Assembly: GCF_003061515.1 (NCBI RefSeq)
Contig: NZ_CP028924.1
Location: 558,001-622,000 of the forward strand
Reading direction: 5' to 3'
DNA: 64,000 nucleotides
Origin: Colwellia sp. Arc7-D
GTDB lineage: Bacteria > Pseudomonadota > Gammaproteobacteria > Enterobacterales > Alteromonadaceae
Program-made: the position numbers and the translations under genes
Notes under the pieces: model-generated
The model's database searches: none
What the model was told of the DNA's origin: nothing
What the model saw: only the letters and a program-made list of their open reading frames with translations
Part shown: positions 10,821 to 20,736 of the stretch, piece after piece
How positions within the stretch are numbered: position 1 is the first letter of the stretch
How the letters are laid out: each line of letters begins with the position of its first letter

Positions 10821-11363
10821 TTATCGCAGTAATAATTTGTCTTTAACATCTAAGATTTTACTTATGCCTTCACCCATTTTAAGTAAGGTGGATAACTTTT
10901 CAGACGACATTCCTTGCATTTCGTTGGTCCATAAAGTGACCATTTCCATGAGGTCATGCATTTGTTTTACACGCATTTGCGTGTACTCGTCTGACTCATT
11001 ACTTGGCTGCTCCATTAGGGCGTCGCGCAATGTAGATAATGTTGGGTCTAGTTCACGCTTTCTGCGCTCTACAACTAACGTACGAGCAATTTCCCAGATG
11101 TCACTTGGCGCTGAAAAATACTCTTTTCGATCGCCGGGGATATGATGTAATTTTATTAAATTCCACGACTTAAGTTCTTTTAAGCCCATGCTGACATTCG
11201 AACGAGATATTTGTAGCGCTTCACTAATTTGATCAGCATTAAGCGGTGCTTCAGTGAGCACAATAACCGCGTACATTTGCCCTAATGTTCTGTTTAATCC
11301 CCATCGAGAGCCCATTTCACCAAAGTGTAAAACTAATGATTGTGTCATTGCTGTTATTTTCAT
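10821..11363 (-). CDS. GbsR/MarR-type winged-helix regulator, probable cydAB regulator
   Basis: 180 residues. The N-terminal half is a MarR-like winged helix (ADQISEALQISRSNVSMGLKELKSWNLI, residues about 42-70) followed by a helical C-terminal region that fits the GbsR subfamily. It lies directly upstream of cydAB on the same strand with no terminator visible between, so it may be co-transcribed or may control the oxidase genes; this is positional inference. No cysteine-rich or heme motif that would reveal the signal is seen. The start is uncertain: the ribosome site is weak, and M6 is a possible alternative. Confidence 0.8.
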   Translation of the reverse strand: MKITAMTQSLVLHFGEMGSRWGLNRTLGQMYAVIVLTEAPLNADQISEALQISRSNVSMGLKELKSWNLIKLHHIPGDRKEYFSAPSDIWEIARTLVVERRKRELDPTLSTLRDALMEQPSNESDEYTQMRVKQMHDLMEMVTLWTNEMQGMSSEKLSTLLKMGEGISKILDVKDKLLLR

Positions 11364-11378
11364 TTTCTGTACTTTCTG

Positions 11379-11402
11379 AATTTTCAGTAATTTGTGAAAA
11401 TT
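11379..11402. promoter_or_regulatory. Candidate operator of the GbsR/MarR-type regulator
   Basis: Perfect inverted repeat AATTTTCA - 8 bases - TGAAAATT starting 16 bases upstream of the regulator's start codon, where autorepression would act. The rest of the 327-base gene-free stretch (to 11690) shows only A-rich sequence and the terminator of the taxis receptor gene. Confidence 0.5.
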
Positions 11403-11627
11403 GTAATCTCTTTTTGATTTAAGTCAAGTTTTTAGCCTTGATAAAATGATTTTTAGTCAGTTATTTTAATTTGCATGACAAATTCATTACCTCTGTAAAA
11501 CATGAGTGAACATTGAAAAATAGGTGTTTATTTGTCGGGTTAGGGGTTAAGGGTCAAAGGGCGAGGTGTACTAAGTTGAAGGTAAATACTGAAATTAAGC
11601 AAAAAAAAAGCTTTATGGTGATCCAAT

Positions 11628-11655
11628 AAAAAATGACTACCTAGGTAGCCATTTT
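11628..11655 (-). terminator. Terminator of the Aer-like receptor gene
   Basis: Hairpin of 11 pairs (one G-U on the minus strand) with a two-base loop, followed on the minus strand by a run of T residues. Confidence 0.75.
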
Positions 11656-11690
11656 ATTATTAATGTATATAGCAGCAGCTTACTTAAGCG

Positions 11691-13229
11691 TTAACTAAAA
11701 TTAGTACTGAGCTCTTCAATTGCTTCGGCATTTTTATTTACTTCAATACTTTTACTAGATACTGCCGCTGCTAATTGAGTATTGCGTTGAGATATACTGT
11801 CAATATTATGAATACCTTGAGTAATTTGTTCAGCTACCGTTCTCTGATGCTCAGATGCGGTAGCAATTTGGGCGGTCATGTCATTAACATTTTGAATGTT
11901 GTCTATAATATCTTGCATGGCGTTTTTAATGGTTTTTGATTCAGTTGAACATTCATCGGCATTGGTTTTATTCGACATCATTACTTGATTCCAAGTTTTT
12001 AACGTACGTTGCAACTCAGTCACTGATAATTGTATTTGTTCTGTCGCACTTTGGGTTCTACTTGCTAGTGTTCTCACTTCATCAGCAACAACGGCGAACC
12101 CTCTGCCTTGCTCACCTGCTCTTGCTGCTTCAATTGCTGCGTTTAATGCTAGCAAGTTTGTTTGATCTGCAATCCCTTGAATTTCAGTCATAACAGTCGA
12201 TATTTTATCAACATCAGTCACTAATTCTGTCGCATTATTCGCCGCATTTTCAACGTCATTTGCGAGCTGGTCGATTTTATTTTCACTACTTTCAATAGTG
12301 GCAATATTTTGTAGGCAATCAATTTTTACTTGGGCAACTTTATCATTGGCCAAATTGGTACTTTCACTTACTTCGTTTATGGTTACACTCATTTGAGTAA
12401 TATCGGCAGAAAACTGGCTTATATATTCATTTTCTTCTTTAATACCACTAAGCATTTCATTTGACGTATGAGCAAGCTCTTCTGCGAGTTTGGCTAACCT
12501 TCTGCCTGAGTCGTTACTTCGACCTAAGACCGTCTTTATTCTAGCTTTGTATAATTCGGCAGGGTAATTAATGATATTAAGTATACCTTTACCTAGATAT
12601 ACATGGCGCGAAGGGCTATCAAATATTGATTTTGTTTTACTTAAATGACTCGGTATTTTTATCAATTCTTCGGAAAAAATAACGGTGATTAACGCGACAC
12701 AAACTAACAATATTATTGCAGAGGTCGCCGTGCCAGTGAGTACCCAAGTGATCGCAATTGCTGCGATCACACAAATAAGTGCAGCAAGGCGCTTGAGTGG
12801 AATGTTAGCGTGCAAATCTAAAATTGATTTATTATTGTTTAAGGTGTTGTAAAGTAATTGAGCTTCTTTTTTTTGTTGAACGGTAGGAAAAGCACGAACT
12901 GATTGATAGCCGGTAATTTCTCCTTTATCAAATAATGGTGTTACATAGGCATCTACCCAATAATAATCACCATTTTTGCAACGATTTTTAACCATGCCAC
13001 GCCATGAGTCTCCTCGTTTTAATTTTTCCCATAAATCTTTAAAAGCTGCTTTTGGCATATCAGGATGACGAACTACATTATGATGTTGACCAATTAACTC
13101 TTCTAAGCTGTAACCTGCCACCTCACAAAACTCAGGATTAGCATAGGTAATGGTGCCGTTTAAATCAGTGGTAGAAACTAGTTGTTCTTGTTCGGTGAAG
13201 GTACGTTCAACATTGGTGATATGACTCAT
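11691..13229 (-). CDS. Aer-like methyl-accepting chemotaxis protein with N-terminal PAS domain
   Basis: 512 residues. Residues about 20-115 form a PAS domain closely resembling the FAD-binding PAS of the energy-taxis receptor Aer ([14 protein letters not shown], then [18 protein letters not shown]). Two hydrophobic segments at about 145-190 anchor the protein with no large periplasmic domain. The C-terminal signalling hairpin carries the invariant tip ([21 protein letters not shown]) that contacts CheA and CheW. By analogy it senses redox or electron-transport state from the cytoplasmic side. It is a monocistronic unit with its own terminator. Confidence 0.9.
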   Translation of the reverse strand: MSHITNVERTFTEQEQLVSTTDLNGTITYANPEFCEVAGYSLEELIGQHHNVVRHPDMPKAAFKDLWEKLKRGDSWRGMVKNRCKNGDYYWVDAYVTPLFDKGEITGYQSVRAFPTVQQKKEAQLLYNTLNNNKSILDLHANIPLKRLAALICVIAAIAITWVLTGTATSAIILLVCVALITVIFSEELIKIPSHLSKTKSIFDSPSRHVYLGKGILNIINYPAELYKARIKTVLGRSNDSGRRLAKLAEELAHTSNEMLSGIKEENEYISQFSADITQMSVTINEVSESTNLANDKVAQVKIDCLQNIATIESSENKIDQLANDVENAANNATELVTDVDKISTVMTEIQGIADQTNLLALNAAIEAARAGEQGRGFAVVADEVRTLASRTQSATEQIQLSVTELQRTLKTWNQVMMSNKTNADECSTESKTIKNAMQDIIDNIQNVNDMTAQIATASEHQRTVAEQITQGIHNIDSISQRNTQLAAAVSSKSIEVNKNAEAIEELSTNFS

Positions 13230-13385
13230 TATTCCATCGTCCTTGTGAAAGTTTTACTCATAAAATTTAAATACTACTATAAATAACAATAGCCTCTTTT
13301 TTATAATTAACAAAGGGAAAATGGGGTTTTGTATTGTAACAGTTTGTTTTGTTGAACTTATGGTAAGGCTATAATAATTATAAAT

Positions 13386-13414
13386 AAAAGCACCTGGTAA
13401 ATTCAGGTGCTTTT
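13386..13414 (-). terminator. Terminator of fbp
   Basis: AAAAGCACCTG / CAGGTGCTTTT stem with a 7-base loop, 42 bases after the fbp stop on the minus strand and followed by T-rich sequence. Confidence 0.85.
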
Positions 13415-13455
13415 AGGTTTACTAGACGTTAAAATCGTTGAGATAGGTTAGACTT

Positions 13456-14424
13456 TTACTTGTAATAAGCTAAGCAAGCTTCTACTTCATTTTTTGAACC
13501 CATGATAACTTCTACTCGCTGGTGAATGTCTGTTGGCTCCATATCCATAATGCGACCTTTGCTAGTCATAGCTAAACCACCTGCTTGTTCTATTAAAAAG
13601 CTCATTGGATTTGCTTCATACATTAAACGTAATTTGTAAGGTTTTTCTGGGTTTTTATTATCAGCAGGGTAAGTAAATAAACCACCTCGGGTTAATACGC
13701 GATGAATATCGCCAACCATGGCGGCTATCCAACGCATGTTAAAGTTTTTTCCGCGTGGACCGGTATCACCAGCAAGTAAATCCTTAATGTAGTTTTGCAT
13801 AGGGGCTTGCCAGAAACGCTGGTTAGACATGTTAATTGCAAACTCTTGCGTGTCTTGAGGCACTTTTACATTTCGCTCAACGAGTGAAAAGCCACCATGA
13901 GTTCGGTCTAATACATAAAAGTGCGTACCTTTACCTGTGGTCATCACTAACATTGTGGCGGGCCCATAAAGCACATAACCAGCACAAACTTGATGATTAC
14001 CTGATTGTTTAAACATATCAGGATCGCTAGCTTCCATATCAGCAGGCGCTTTATGAATTGAAAAAATAGTTCCAATTAATGAGTTAATATCAATATTTGA
14101 ACTGCCATCAAGTGGGTCGAATGATACGATAAACTTGCCATGCTTTTCACCCGCAACAGAAGTATCTTCTTCTTCCGATGATATAGCTTTAACAAATCCT
14201 GACTCTAATAAAATATCTTTAAATAAATCATTAGCAACAACATCAAGTTTTTTTTGTACCTCGCCTTGAATATTTTCATCTACCGTAGATCCCATTACAT
14301 CACCTAAGTGAGCTTGACTGACAAGAAACGAAATTTCTTTTGTCGCAGTTAAAATGGTTTCTATTAATGAAATTAAATCTGCGGGTACATTATCTTCACG
14401 TAAGGCGGGAGCTAGTCGTTGCAT
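13456..14424 (-). CDS. fbp: Fructose-1,6-bisphosphatase class I
   Basis: 322 residues, normal class I FBPase length. The metal-binding and catalytic motif [11 protein letters not shown] lies near residues 105-116, with SSEEED just before it; the sugar-phosphate pocket appears as [11 protein letters not shown] and [14 protein letters not shown]. It removes the 1-phosphate from fructose 1,6-bisphosphate, the committed gluconeogenic step in the cytoplasm, fitting an organism that feeds on peptides and fatty acids (POP, fadBA nearby). The ribosome site AGGTAA precedes the ATG. It stands alone. Confidence 0.97.
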   Translation of the reverse strand: MQRLAPALREDNVPADLISLIETILTATKEISFLVSQAHLGDVMGSTVDENIQGEVQKKLDVVANDLFKDILLESGFVKAISSEEEDTSVAGEKHGKFIVSFDPLDGSSNIDINSLIGTIFSIHKAPADMEASDPDMFKQSGNHQVCAGYVLYGPATMLVMTTGKGTHFYVLDRTHGGFSLVERNVKVPQDTQEFAINMSNQRFWQAPMQNYIKDLLAGDTGPRGKNFNMRWIAAMVGDIHRVLTRGGLFTYPADNKNPEKPYKLRLMYEANPMSFLIEQAGGLAMTSKGRIMDMEPTDIHQRVEVIMGSKNEVEACLAYYK

Positions 14425-14685
14425 AGGGTTACCTAATTACTTTAGAGTCATACTCTTATGGTAGAGCATATTGTATTTAATTTTCGACGTTTTGGTGTAT
14501 TATCAAAGCATCGAAAGTGCTATTTAATCTCCACTTACCATTAAAAATAACCAATAGTTAACTAAGTGGATGTAAGCCAATTATAACAATAATAAGACGT
14601 TATTTAGTACTTCTTATCATTTTAATTTTAGCTCAAAGGTTAGGTTATCTAACTTACTCTATTTTATTTAAAACAAGGATATAAA

Positions 14686-17121
14686 ATGAAGTTTTTCATT
14701 AAGCTGTTAGTGTTATTTTTATATTGCGGTTTGTTAGCGCAAGCACAGGCAGAAACCGAAGAAAATTACGCTGATTTTGTTAAAGACAAGCAAGTTCAAC
14801 AAGGATATTTTTCTTTTTATCTTGATGAGCAAACAGGCAAAGTATTTTTAGAGATTGAGCGTTTTGAACAAGAATTTTTATTTCAAAGTGGTTTGCCACA
14901 CGGTATTGGTTCCAATGATATTGGCTTAGATCGTGGTCAACTAGGTGACACTAGGCTAGTTCGATTTGAGCGAGTAGGCAATAAAGTATTTTTACGTCAG
15001 CTCAATACCTATTTTCGTGCTACTACCGATAACAAACTTGAACAACAAGCCATAGATGAAGCATTTGCCAGCTCCATTATTTGGGGTTTTAACGTCAGTT
15101 ATACCAGTGCAGATAACAACAAAACCTTAATCGATTACACTCCGTTCTTGCTATCTGATATACATAACTTGTCAGAACAGTTACAGCGCACTAAGCAAGG
15201 GAGCTTTTCAGTTGATACCACCCGCAGCGGAGTTTATAAAAAACGTACGAAAGCCTTTCCAAATAATACCGAATTAGAAGCAACCATTACCTTTAAAGGC
15301 TCTAAAGCTGGCGAGTACTTAAGATCAGTTACCCCAGATGCATCAGCTGTTACGGTGAACTTACATCATTCGTTAATTAAGCTACCTGACAATAATTATA
15401 AAACGCGCATATTTCATCCTTACAGTGGCTTTTGGCAAGATTCATATGCTGATTATGCCAGCGCAATTGATGAACCATTAATAAAGCGAGTTATTCCACG
15501 TCATCGTTTAAACAAGAAAGATCCATCAGCTAAGGTAAGTGAAGCTGTTGAACCCATTATTTATTATTTGGATGCTGGCGTTCCTGAGCCTGTAAAAAGT
15601 GCACTGCTCGATGGCGCACGCTGGTGGGATCAAGCCTTTTCCGCTATTGGTTATAAAAATGCGTTTCAAGTGAAGATGCTGCCAAGCGATGCTGATCCAA
15701 TGGATGTTCGATACAATGTCATTCAGTGGGTACACCGAGCAACGCGTGGCTGGTCTTATGGTTCATCGGTTATTGATCCTCGTACGGGTGAAATTATCAA
15801 AGGTCATGTAACGCTAGGCTCTTTGCGCGTTCGTCAAGATTATTTAATTGCTTTAGGTTTAACTTCACCGTTTAAAAGTGCTGATACCGATACCAGTGCG
15901 ATGAAAGACATGGCTTTAGCGCGTATTCGTCAATTATCTGCACATGAGGTTGGGCATACCTTAGGTATAGCGCATAACTTCGCTGCGAGTGTAAATAATC
16001 GAGCATCTGTAATGGACTATCCACATCCTTTAATTACCCTTGATAATGGCGTAGTTAACTTAGCTAATGCTTATGCTAAAGATATTGGTGAGTGGGATAA
16101 ATATGTTGTTGCTTATGGTTATGCAGACATAGAGGAATCTCAAGAGGCGACATTTTTAGCCGAATTAATTACCAAAACGCAACAGGCGGGGCTGCAATAT
16201 GTTTCAGATCCTGATGCAAGGCCACAATCAGGTGCTCATGCCACTGGGCACTTGTGGGACAACGGTAAAGATCCTGCGGAAGAATTAACACGGGTACTTG
16301 AAGTTAGGGCGCATGCACTAGCAAACTTTGGGTTAAACAGTATTGAGATGAACACGCCAATGTCTGAGCTCGAACAAGTATTGGTGCCTATTTATAATTT
16401 TCATCGCTTTCAAGTACAAGCAGCAGCGAAACTCATTGCTGGAGTCGATTACGGCTATCAACTACGTAGTGAACAATTTACTAATCAACAAAAAATGGTT
16501 TCAGGCAAAGCACAGCGTGCTGCCCTTGATGCGCTAATCACTACTATTTCAACAAAAACATTAACATTGCCAGCTAAAATAACCGCATTAATTCCACCTA
16601 AGGCATACGGTTATAGTCGAAATAGAGAAAGCTTTATTAGCCAAACAGGTTTAACGTTTGACCCTATTAGTGCTGCGCAAGCAAGTGCAAAACATACGCT
16701 TTCGCTTCTGCTTAACGCTGAACGATTAGCGCGCTTACAGCAGCAAGCCATGATTGATGAAGATATTCCATCGGTCGCTTTTTTATTAAATAAATTAGTC
16801 ATGAACTCGGTACAGTCAACACCCAAAAAATCAACAGAGATTCTAGTACAACAACGTGTAAATCAGCAGTTTATTGAACATCTGTTAGCCCTTTGGCATA
16901 GCACAGCTGTAGTACCTGAAGTGCGAGCTGAAGTTTATCTTACGCTGACAAATTTAGCGCAATGGCTATCCGATAAACGTAGCATACGAAAATATAAAGG
17001 GTATCAAGCTCACTTTTTGTTATTAGCACAGCAAATAAATTACAGCCTAGCGCATGATAAGTCGTTTACTCCAGCGTCAAAAGTAGCACTACCACCAGGT
17101 TCACCGATTGGTAGTTATTAA
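14686..17121 (+). CDS. Exported zinc-dependent metalloprotease (DUF5117/DUF4953 type)
   Basis: 811 residues with a cleavable signal peptide (hydrophobic residues 5-20, AQA at about 21-23). The zinc site is HEVGH at 420-424 with H430 (HEVGHTLGIAH), the metzincin-like long motif, and a downstream MDYPHP turn holding the methionine. The N-terminal 350 residues match the DUF5117 region that precedes this protease domain, and the C-terminal 250 residues are helical. It probably degrades proteins in the periplasm or outside the cell; the substrate is unknown. The next gene begins about 90 bases on, past an inverted repeat. Confidence 0.88.
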   Translation: MKFFIKLLVLFLYCGLLAQAQAETEENYADFVKDKQVQQGYFSFYLDEQTGKVFLEIERFEQEFLFQSGLPHGIGSNDIGLDRGQLGDTRLVRFERVGNKVFLRQLNTYFRATTDNKLEQQAIDEAFASSIIWGFNVSYTSADNNKTLIDYTPFLLSDIHNLSEQLQRTKQGSFSVDTTRSGVYKKRTKAFPNNTELEATITFKGSKAGEYLRSVTPDASAVTVNLHHSLIKLPDNNYKTRIFHPYSGFWQDSYADYASAIDEPLIKRVIPRHRLNKKDPSAKVSEAVEPIIYYLDAGVPEPVKSALLDGARWWDQAFSAIGYKNAFQVKMLPSDADPMDVRYNVIQWVHRATRGWSYGSSVIDPRTGEIIKGHVTLGSLRVRQDYLIALGLTSPFKSADTDTSAMKDMALARIRQLSAHEVGHTLGIAHNFAASVNNRASVMDYPHPLITLDNGVVNLANAYAKDIGEWDKYVVAYGYADIEESQEATFLAELITKTQQAGLQYVSDPDARPQSGAHATGHLWDNGKDPAEELTRVLEVRAHALANFGLNSIEMNTPMSELEQVLVPIYNFHRFQVQAAAKLIAGVDYGYQLRSEQFTNQQKMVSGKAQRAALDALITTISTKTLTLPAKITALIPPKAYGYSRNRESFISQTGLTFDPISAAQASAKHTLSLLLNAERLARLQQQAMIDEDIPSVAFLLNKLVMNSVQSTPKKSTEILVQQRVNQQFIEHLLALWHSTAVVPEVRAEVYLTLTNLAQWLSDKRSIRKYKGYQAHFLLLAQQINYSLAHDKSFTPASKVALPPGSPIGSY

Positions 17122-17148
17122 AAATATTTATATCGGTTAGTTGTTTAT

Positions 17149-17185
17149 ACAAGGCATTTTCAGTGAATAATTGGAAATGCCTTGT
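17149..17185 (+). repeat. Long inverted repeat before the ureohydrolase gene
   Basis: Perfect 11-bp arms ACAAGGCATTT / AAATGCCTTGT separated by 15 bases. No T tract follows, so it is not a standard terminator. It could slow read-through from the protease gene or act as a leader structure. It overlaps an upstream in-frame ATG of the ureohydrolase, arguing against that start. Confidence 0.6.
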
Positions 17186-17212
17186 CATAAAATACGCTAT
17201 CAAGGAAAAAAC

Positions 17213-18028
17213 ATGACAGACAATCAAGCATTTAAGGTTGCGCTTCTGGGTATACCATTTGATGATAATTCTTCTTTTGAACGTGGCCCAGCACTCGCAC
17301 CAAGTAAAATTCGGGAAGTGCTTAATAATGGTTCGCTTAATGGCTCTACAGAGTTAGGTATAAACTTACGCGAGTCAAAGCTTTGGCTAGACGCTGGTAA
17401 CGTTGAAATCACTTCATCTGATAATTTTATTGAAAATATTGAACAACGCTGCGATGAATTATTGGCACAAAACACACGGTTAGTAACTTTAGGTGGCGAT
17501 CATAGTATTAGCTACCCGATACTAAAAAGTTATCGCAAGTACTTTGATAAACTGTCGATACTGCATATTGATGCCCATTCAGATTTGTACGACTCATTCA
17601 AAGGTAATCGTTATTCTAATGCTTGCCCTTTTGCGCGCGTGATGGAAGATGGTTTATGTGATCGTTTAGTCCAAGTGGGTATTCGAACGTTAAACTTGCA
17701 CCAAACGGAACAAATAAAAAAGTTTAATGTAGAGTCTTTAGAAATGAGAAACTGGCCATTATCTCAACCGTTAAAGTTCGATCATCCGGTGTATTTATCA
17801 CTAGATATTGACGGTATTGATCCCGCTTTTGCACCAGGTGTATCACATAGAGAACCCGGCGGTTTAACCACACGGGAAGTGATTAACTTGATCCATCAAA
17901 TTAATATGCCGCTAGTCGGCGCTGATATTGTTGAATATAACCCTAATAAAGACATCGATAATATGACCAGCCAATTGGCCGCAAAGTTAGTGAAAGAAGT
18001 GGCCGGTAAAATGCTATCAATAAGTTAG
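17213..18028 (+). CDS. Ureohydrolase (agmatinase/arginase/formiminoglutamase family)
   Basis: 271 residues from the ATG preceded by AAGGAAAAAAC; an ATG 42 bases earlier lies inside a hairpin without a ribosome site and adds 14 unfamily-like residues. The binuclear manganese ligands are all present: H97 in GGDHS, D120, H122 and D124 in DAHSD, and D198 and D200 in SLDIDGIDP. The enzyme hydrolyses a guanidino or formimino compound; which one (agmatine, arginine, formiminoglutamate, guanidinobutyrate) cannot be decided from motifs, and the neighbours give no pathway. Cytoplasmic. Confidence 0.9.
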   Translation: MTDNQAFKVALLGIPFDDNSSFERGPALAPSKIREVLNNGSLNGSTELGINLRESKLWLDAGNVEITSSDNFIENIEQRCDELLAQNTRLVTLGGDHSISYPILKSYRKYFDKLSILHIDAHSDLYDSFKGNRYSNACPFARVMEDGLCDRLVQVGIRTLNLHQTEQIKKFNVESLEMRNWPLSQPLKFDHPVYLSLDIDGIDPAFAPGVSHREPGGLTTREVINLIHQINMPLVGADIVEYNPNKDIDNMTSQLAAKLVKEVAGKMLSIS

Positions 18029-18069
18029 CTTAGCCATGTAGCTTGCCATGTAGTTTGGTGAATCAGGAC

Positions 18070-18109
18070 AAAAAAAACGGCACTGAATAGGAAGGTATTC
18101 AGTGCCGTT
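18070..18109 (-). terminator. Strong terminator downstream of the EamA pseudogene
   Basis: A 14-bp stem (AACGGCACTGAATA and complement) with a 6-base loop; the minus strand continues with eight T residues, the + strand does not, so it mainly ends minus-strand transcription. Confidence 0.85.
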
Positions 18110-18178
18110 GTGCAAATAGCAAATACTGTAAAGTGAACTGCGCACAAAAAAGAGTGTTTAGATGAGGTTAAGCTCGCG

Positions 18179-19143
18179 TTATAAACGCTGTGTTTCTAAT
18201 TTTGGTTTATTTATATTTAATAATTCAGTGTTACTGATATCTTCATCTAGTTTATCAATCGGTGTTATTGGTTTTTTTGAGCGAGTAAGTACCACTAAGT
18301 TTCCGGCTAAGATAAATAGCAAACCCACCATGGTATAGGTTGTCCAAGCAAAACCTTCGACTATGGTTGAAATGATCACGGCAACGGCGGGGAACATAAT
18401 TGATGCATAAGATGCTTTATGCGCACCAATACGATTCAACAATGTTAAGTAGCTAGCAAAGGCGATTACGGAGCCAAAAACGGCTAAGTAGAGTAATGAG
18501 ATAACATACGAAAATGTATAGTCAAAGCTGAAACTTTTACCTTGTAATATAAATACTACTGCCATAGCGCTTGCACCGTAAGCCATACCCCAGGCCATTG
18601 CCGGTAAAAGTGGTAATTTTTGCTTTTGATTCCTCATGGATATCATATTGCCTGTAGATGCAACCACAGTACCTGTTAAACAAAGCCCTAAGCCTAATAA
18701 AGTTTCAGCTCCTAATTGTGTATCACTTATTTGAGGCCAAAAAAGTGTCACAATACCGAATAAGCCGAGAATACCCCAACATAGACTTGCTGAGTTATTT
18801 TGGTGCCATACCAAATGCGAGCATTGAAAACATTAAAAAACATGATCATCGAAAAAGCGATACAGGTTAATGCTGAATTAATATGCTGTTGGGCTGAGTA
18901 GAGAAAATAGTAATTAAAACTGAATAACGTCAAACCAAAAATAAAAAATTGCAGATGATGACGTAATGAAAACTGCAATCTTAAACCTGCAACTTTACAG
19001 TAAGTAAATAAAATAACAGCGGCTAATGCAAAGCGATAAACTATTGATGCTTCAGGGGCTACATTACCAAGCTGGTAATTAATAGCGATCCACGTTGATC
19101 CCCATATCAGCACGGTGATGATGTATAAAAAGGTGTTGTTCAT
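18179..19143 (-). pseudogene. EamA/DMT-family transporter interrupted by a one-base frameshift
   Basis: Two overlapping minus-strand frames together make one ten-helix drug/metabolite exporter. The first frame (from 19143) gives the N-terminus with YIITVLIWGSTWIAI and runs to a stop at 18748; the family alignment then continues in another frame with CWGILGLFGIVT. Adding one G to the GGGG run (plus-strand CCCC at 18774-18777) joins them as VYVGGILGLFG and gives a normal protein of about 321 residues. So the gene carries a single-base deletion, or the assembly has a homopolymer error. It is divergent from a MocR regulator, a common pairing. If real, the exporter is inactive. Confidence 0.8.
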
Positions 19144-19269
19144 TGTAATCCCTTAGAATATCTAGCAACGAAAGTTTGCTTAGAAGCTGCTGTTAGCGAG
19201 CATAGACATTTTACTTATTTTTTGTTGTAATAACATACACAGAAAAATGAAAATGAAACCTATACAGTT

Positions 19270-20715
19270 ATGCGGCTAATCGACAAATCTTCCTCCGACT
19301 TTTTATATCAGCAGGTCATCGACTTTGTTGGGCAACAGGAAAAAAGTGGTGCTATTCGCCCAGGCGATAAATTACCTAGTTTACGAAAACTTAGTCGACA
19401 ATTTGAGATTAGTGTACCCACCGTTAAGCAGGCATATCTAGAACTTGAGCGACAAGGTACTATTTCTGCACGTCCACAATCTGGTTACTATTTGCAGGCA
19501 AAACAAGCAAGAACGCTATTACCTATGCGTGCAAAGTGGGCTGGTGGTGAACCGACAGAAATATCATGTCGTAGTTTAATCGAACAGGTTTATGATGCGG
19601 TGCACATGCCTGACTCGGTAGCATTAGGTATTTCAAACCCGGTACATGCGCATCCACCAGATAAAACACTGGCAAGATTAATGCGCTCGGTGCTGAGTAG
19701 GGTTTCTGAAAAAGCGGTGAGTTATGGACCAATTAATGGCGACCCTAAATTACGCTTGAATTTAGCCTTTCGTTATCAAGAACATGGTGTTTCGATTAAT
19801 CATGAAGATGTCATTATCACCAATGGAGCACAAGAAGCGTTATCAATTGCTTTGCAATGTGTCGCTGAACGAGGCGATATTATCGCTGTGGAATCACCTT
19901 GCTACTTTGGGCTTATCGAACTTATTGAAAGCCTAGGTATGAAAGCATTAGAAGTGTATACCTGCACTGAAGAGGGCGTTTGTGTTGCTGAATTAGCTAA
20001 GGTTATTGAACAACACAGCGTTAAAGCGTGCTTGTTTTCAACGGCGATTAGTAACCCGTTAGGTTCAATGATGACGGACAATCAACGACAAGCAATGGTC
20101 AGGTTACTTGAAAATAATAATATTGCGTTAATAGAAGACGAAGTTTACAGCGACTTATATTTTAGTGAGCGCCGACCGGTACCAGCGCAACTATATTCAG
20201 AGAAAGGCTTGGTATTAACCTGTTCTTCTTTTTCAAAAACTGCAGCACCAGGTTATCGTGTTGGTTGGTTGCTGCCAGGTAAATTTGAGGAAAAAGCCAA
20301 GCGCATAAAGCGAGCACAATCTTGTTCTACTTCGATGTTACAGCAATGGACATTAAGCGATTACTTAATGTCAGGTGAATACGACCGGCATTTGCAAGTG
20401 CTAAGAAAAACCTTGCGATATAACTGTGAACGAATGCGAGCATTAATTGCTGAACATTTCCCTGAACAGGTGTGCATTTCGAAACCCAAAGGCGGCAGTG
20501 TGTTATGGGTTAGATGCCGATCTCATGTTGATAGCAGTCAGTTTTTTAATCAGGCTATTGAACAAGGAGTCAACTTTGCGCCAGGAGAAATATTTTCCCC
20601 TTCTGGCAAATATAAAAACTATATGCGTATTAGTTATGGTGTTCAATGGAGTGATAAAATTGACCATGCAATACAAGTACTTGGGAAATTAGTTTATGAA
20701 TACCCAGAATCTTAA
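19270..20715 (+). CDS. MocR-type regulator (GntR helix-turn-helix fused to aminotransferase-like domain)
   Basis: 481 residues. Residues about 5-75 are a GntR winged helix (KLPSLRKLSRQFEISVPTVKQAYLELERQG); residues about 100-475 are a fold-type I aminotransferase domain with PLP lysine K323 in SSFSKTAAPGYRVGW. MocR proteins use PLP as a sensor cofactor and control amine or amino-acid related genes. It lies between a divergent EamA exporter and a downstream Bcr/CflA pump on the same strand 21 bases away, so both transporters are likely targets. The effector is not evident. Confidence 0.92.
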   Translation: MRLIDKSSSDFLYQQVIDFVGQQEKSGAIRPGDKLPSLRKLSRQFEISVPTVKQAYLELERQGTISARPQSGYYLQAKQARTLLPMRAKWAGGEPTEISCRSLIEQVYDAVHMPDSVALGISNPVHAHPPDKTLARLMRSVLSRVSEKAVSYGPINGDPKLRLNLAFRYQEHGVSINHEDVIITNGAQEALSIALQCVAERGDIIAVESPCYFGLIELIESLGMKALEVYTCTEEGVCVAELAKVIEQHSVKACLFSTAISNPLGSMMTDNQRQAMVRLLENNNIALIEDEVYSDLYFSERRPVPAQLYSEKGLVLTCSSFSKTAAPGYRVGWLLPGKFEEKAKRIKRAQSCSTSMLQQWTLSDYLMSGEYDRHLQVLRKTLRYNCERMRALIAEHFPEQVCISKPKGGSVLWVRCRSHVDSSQFFNQAIEQGVNFAPGEIFSPSGKYKNYMRISYGVQWSDKIDHAIQVLGKLVYEYPES

Positions 20716-20736
20716 CTATATCAGGAAATATCAAAG

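Noticed and set aside
20447..20692. 81-residue plus-strand frame inside the MocR gene
   Set aside because: Alternative frame of a well-matched aminotransferase domain without a ribosome site.
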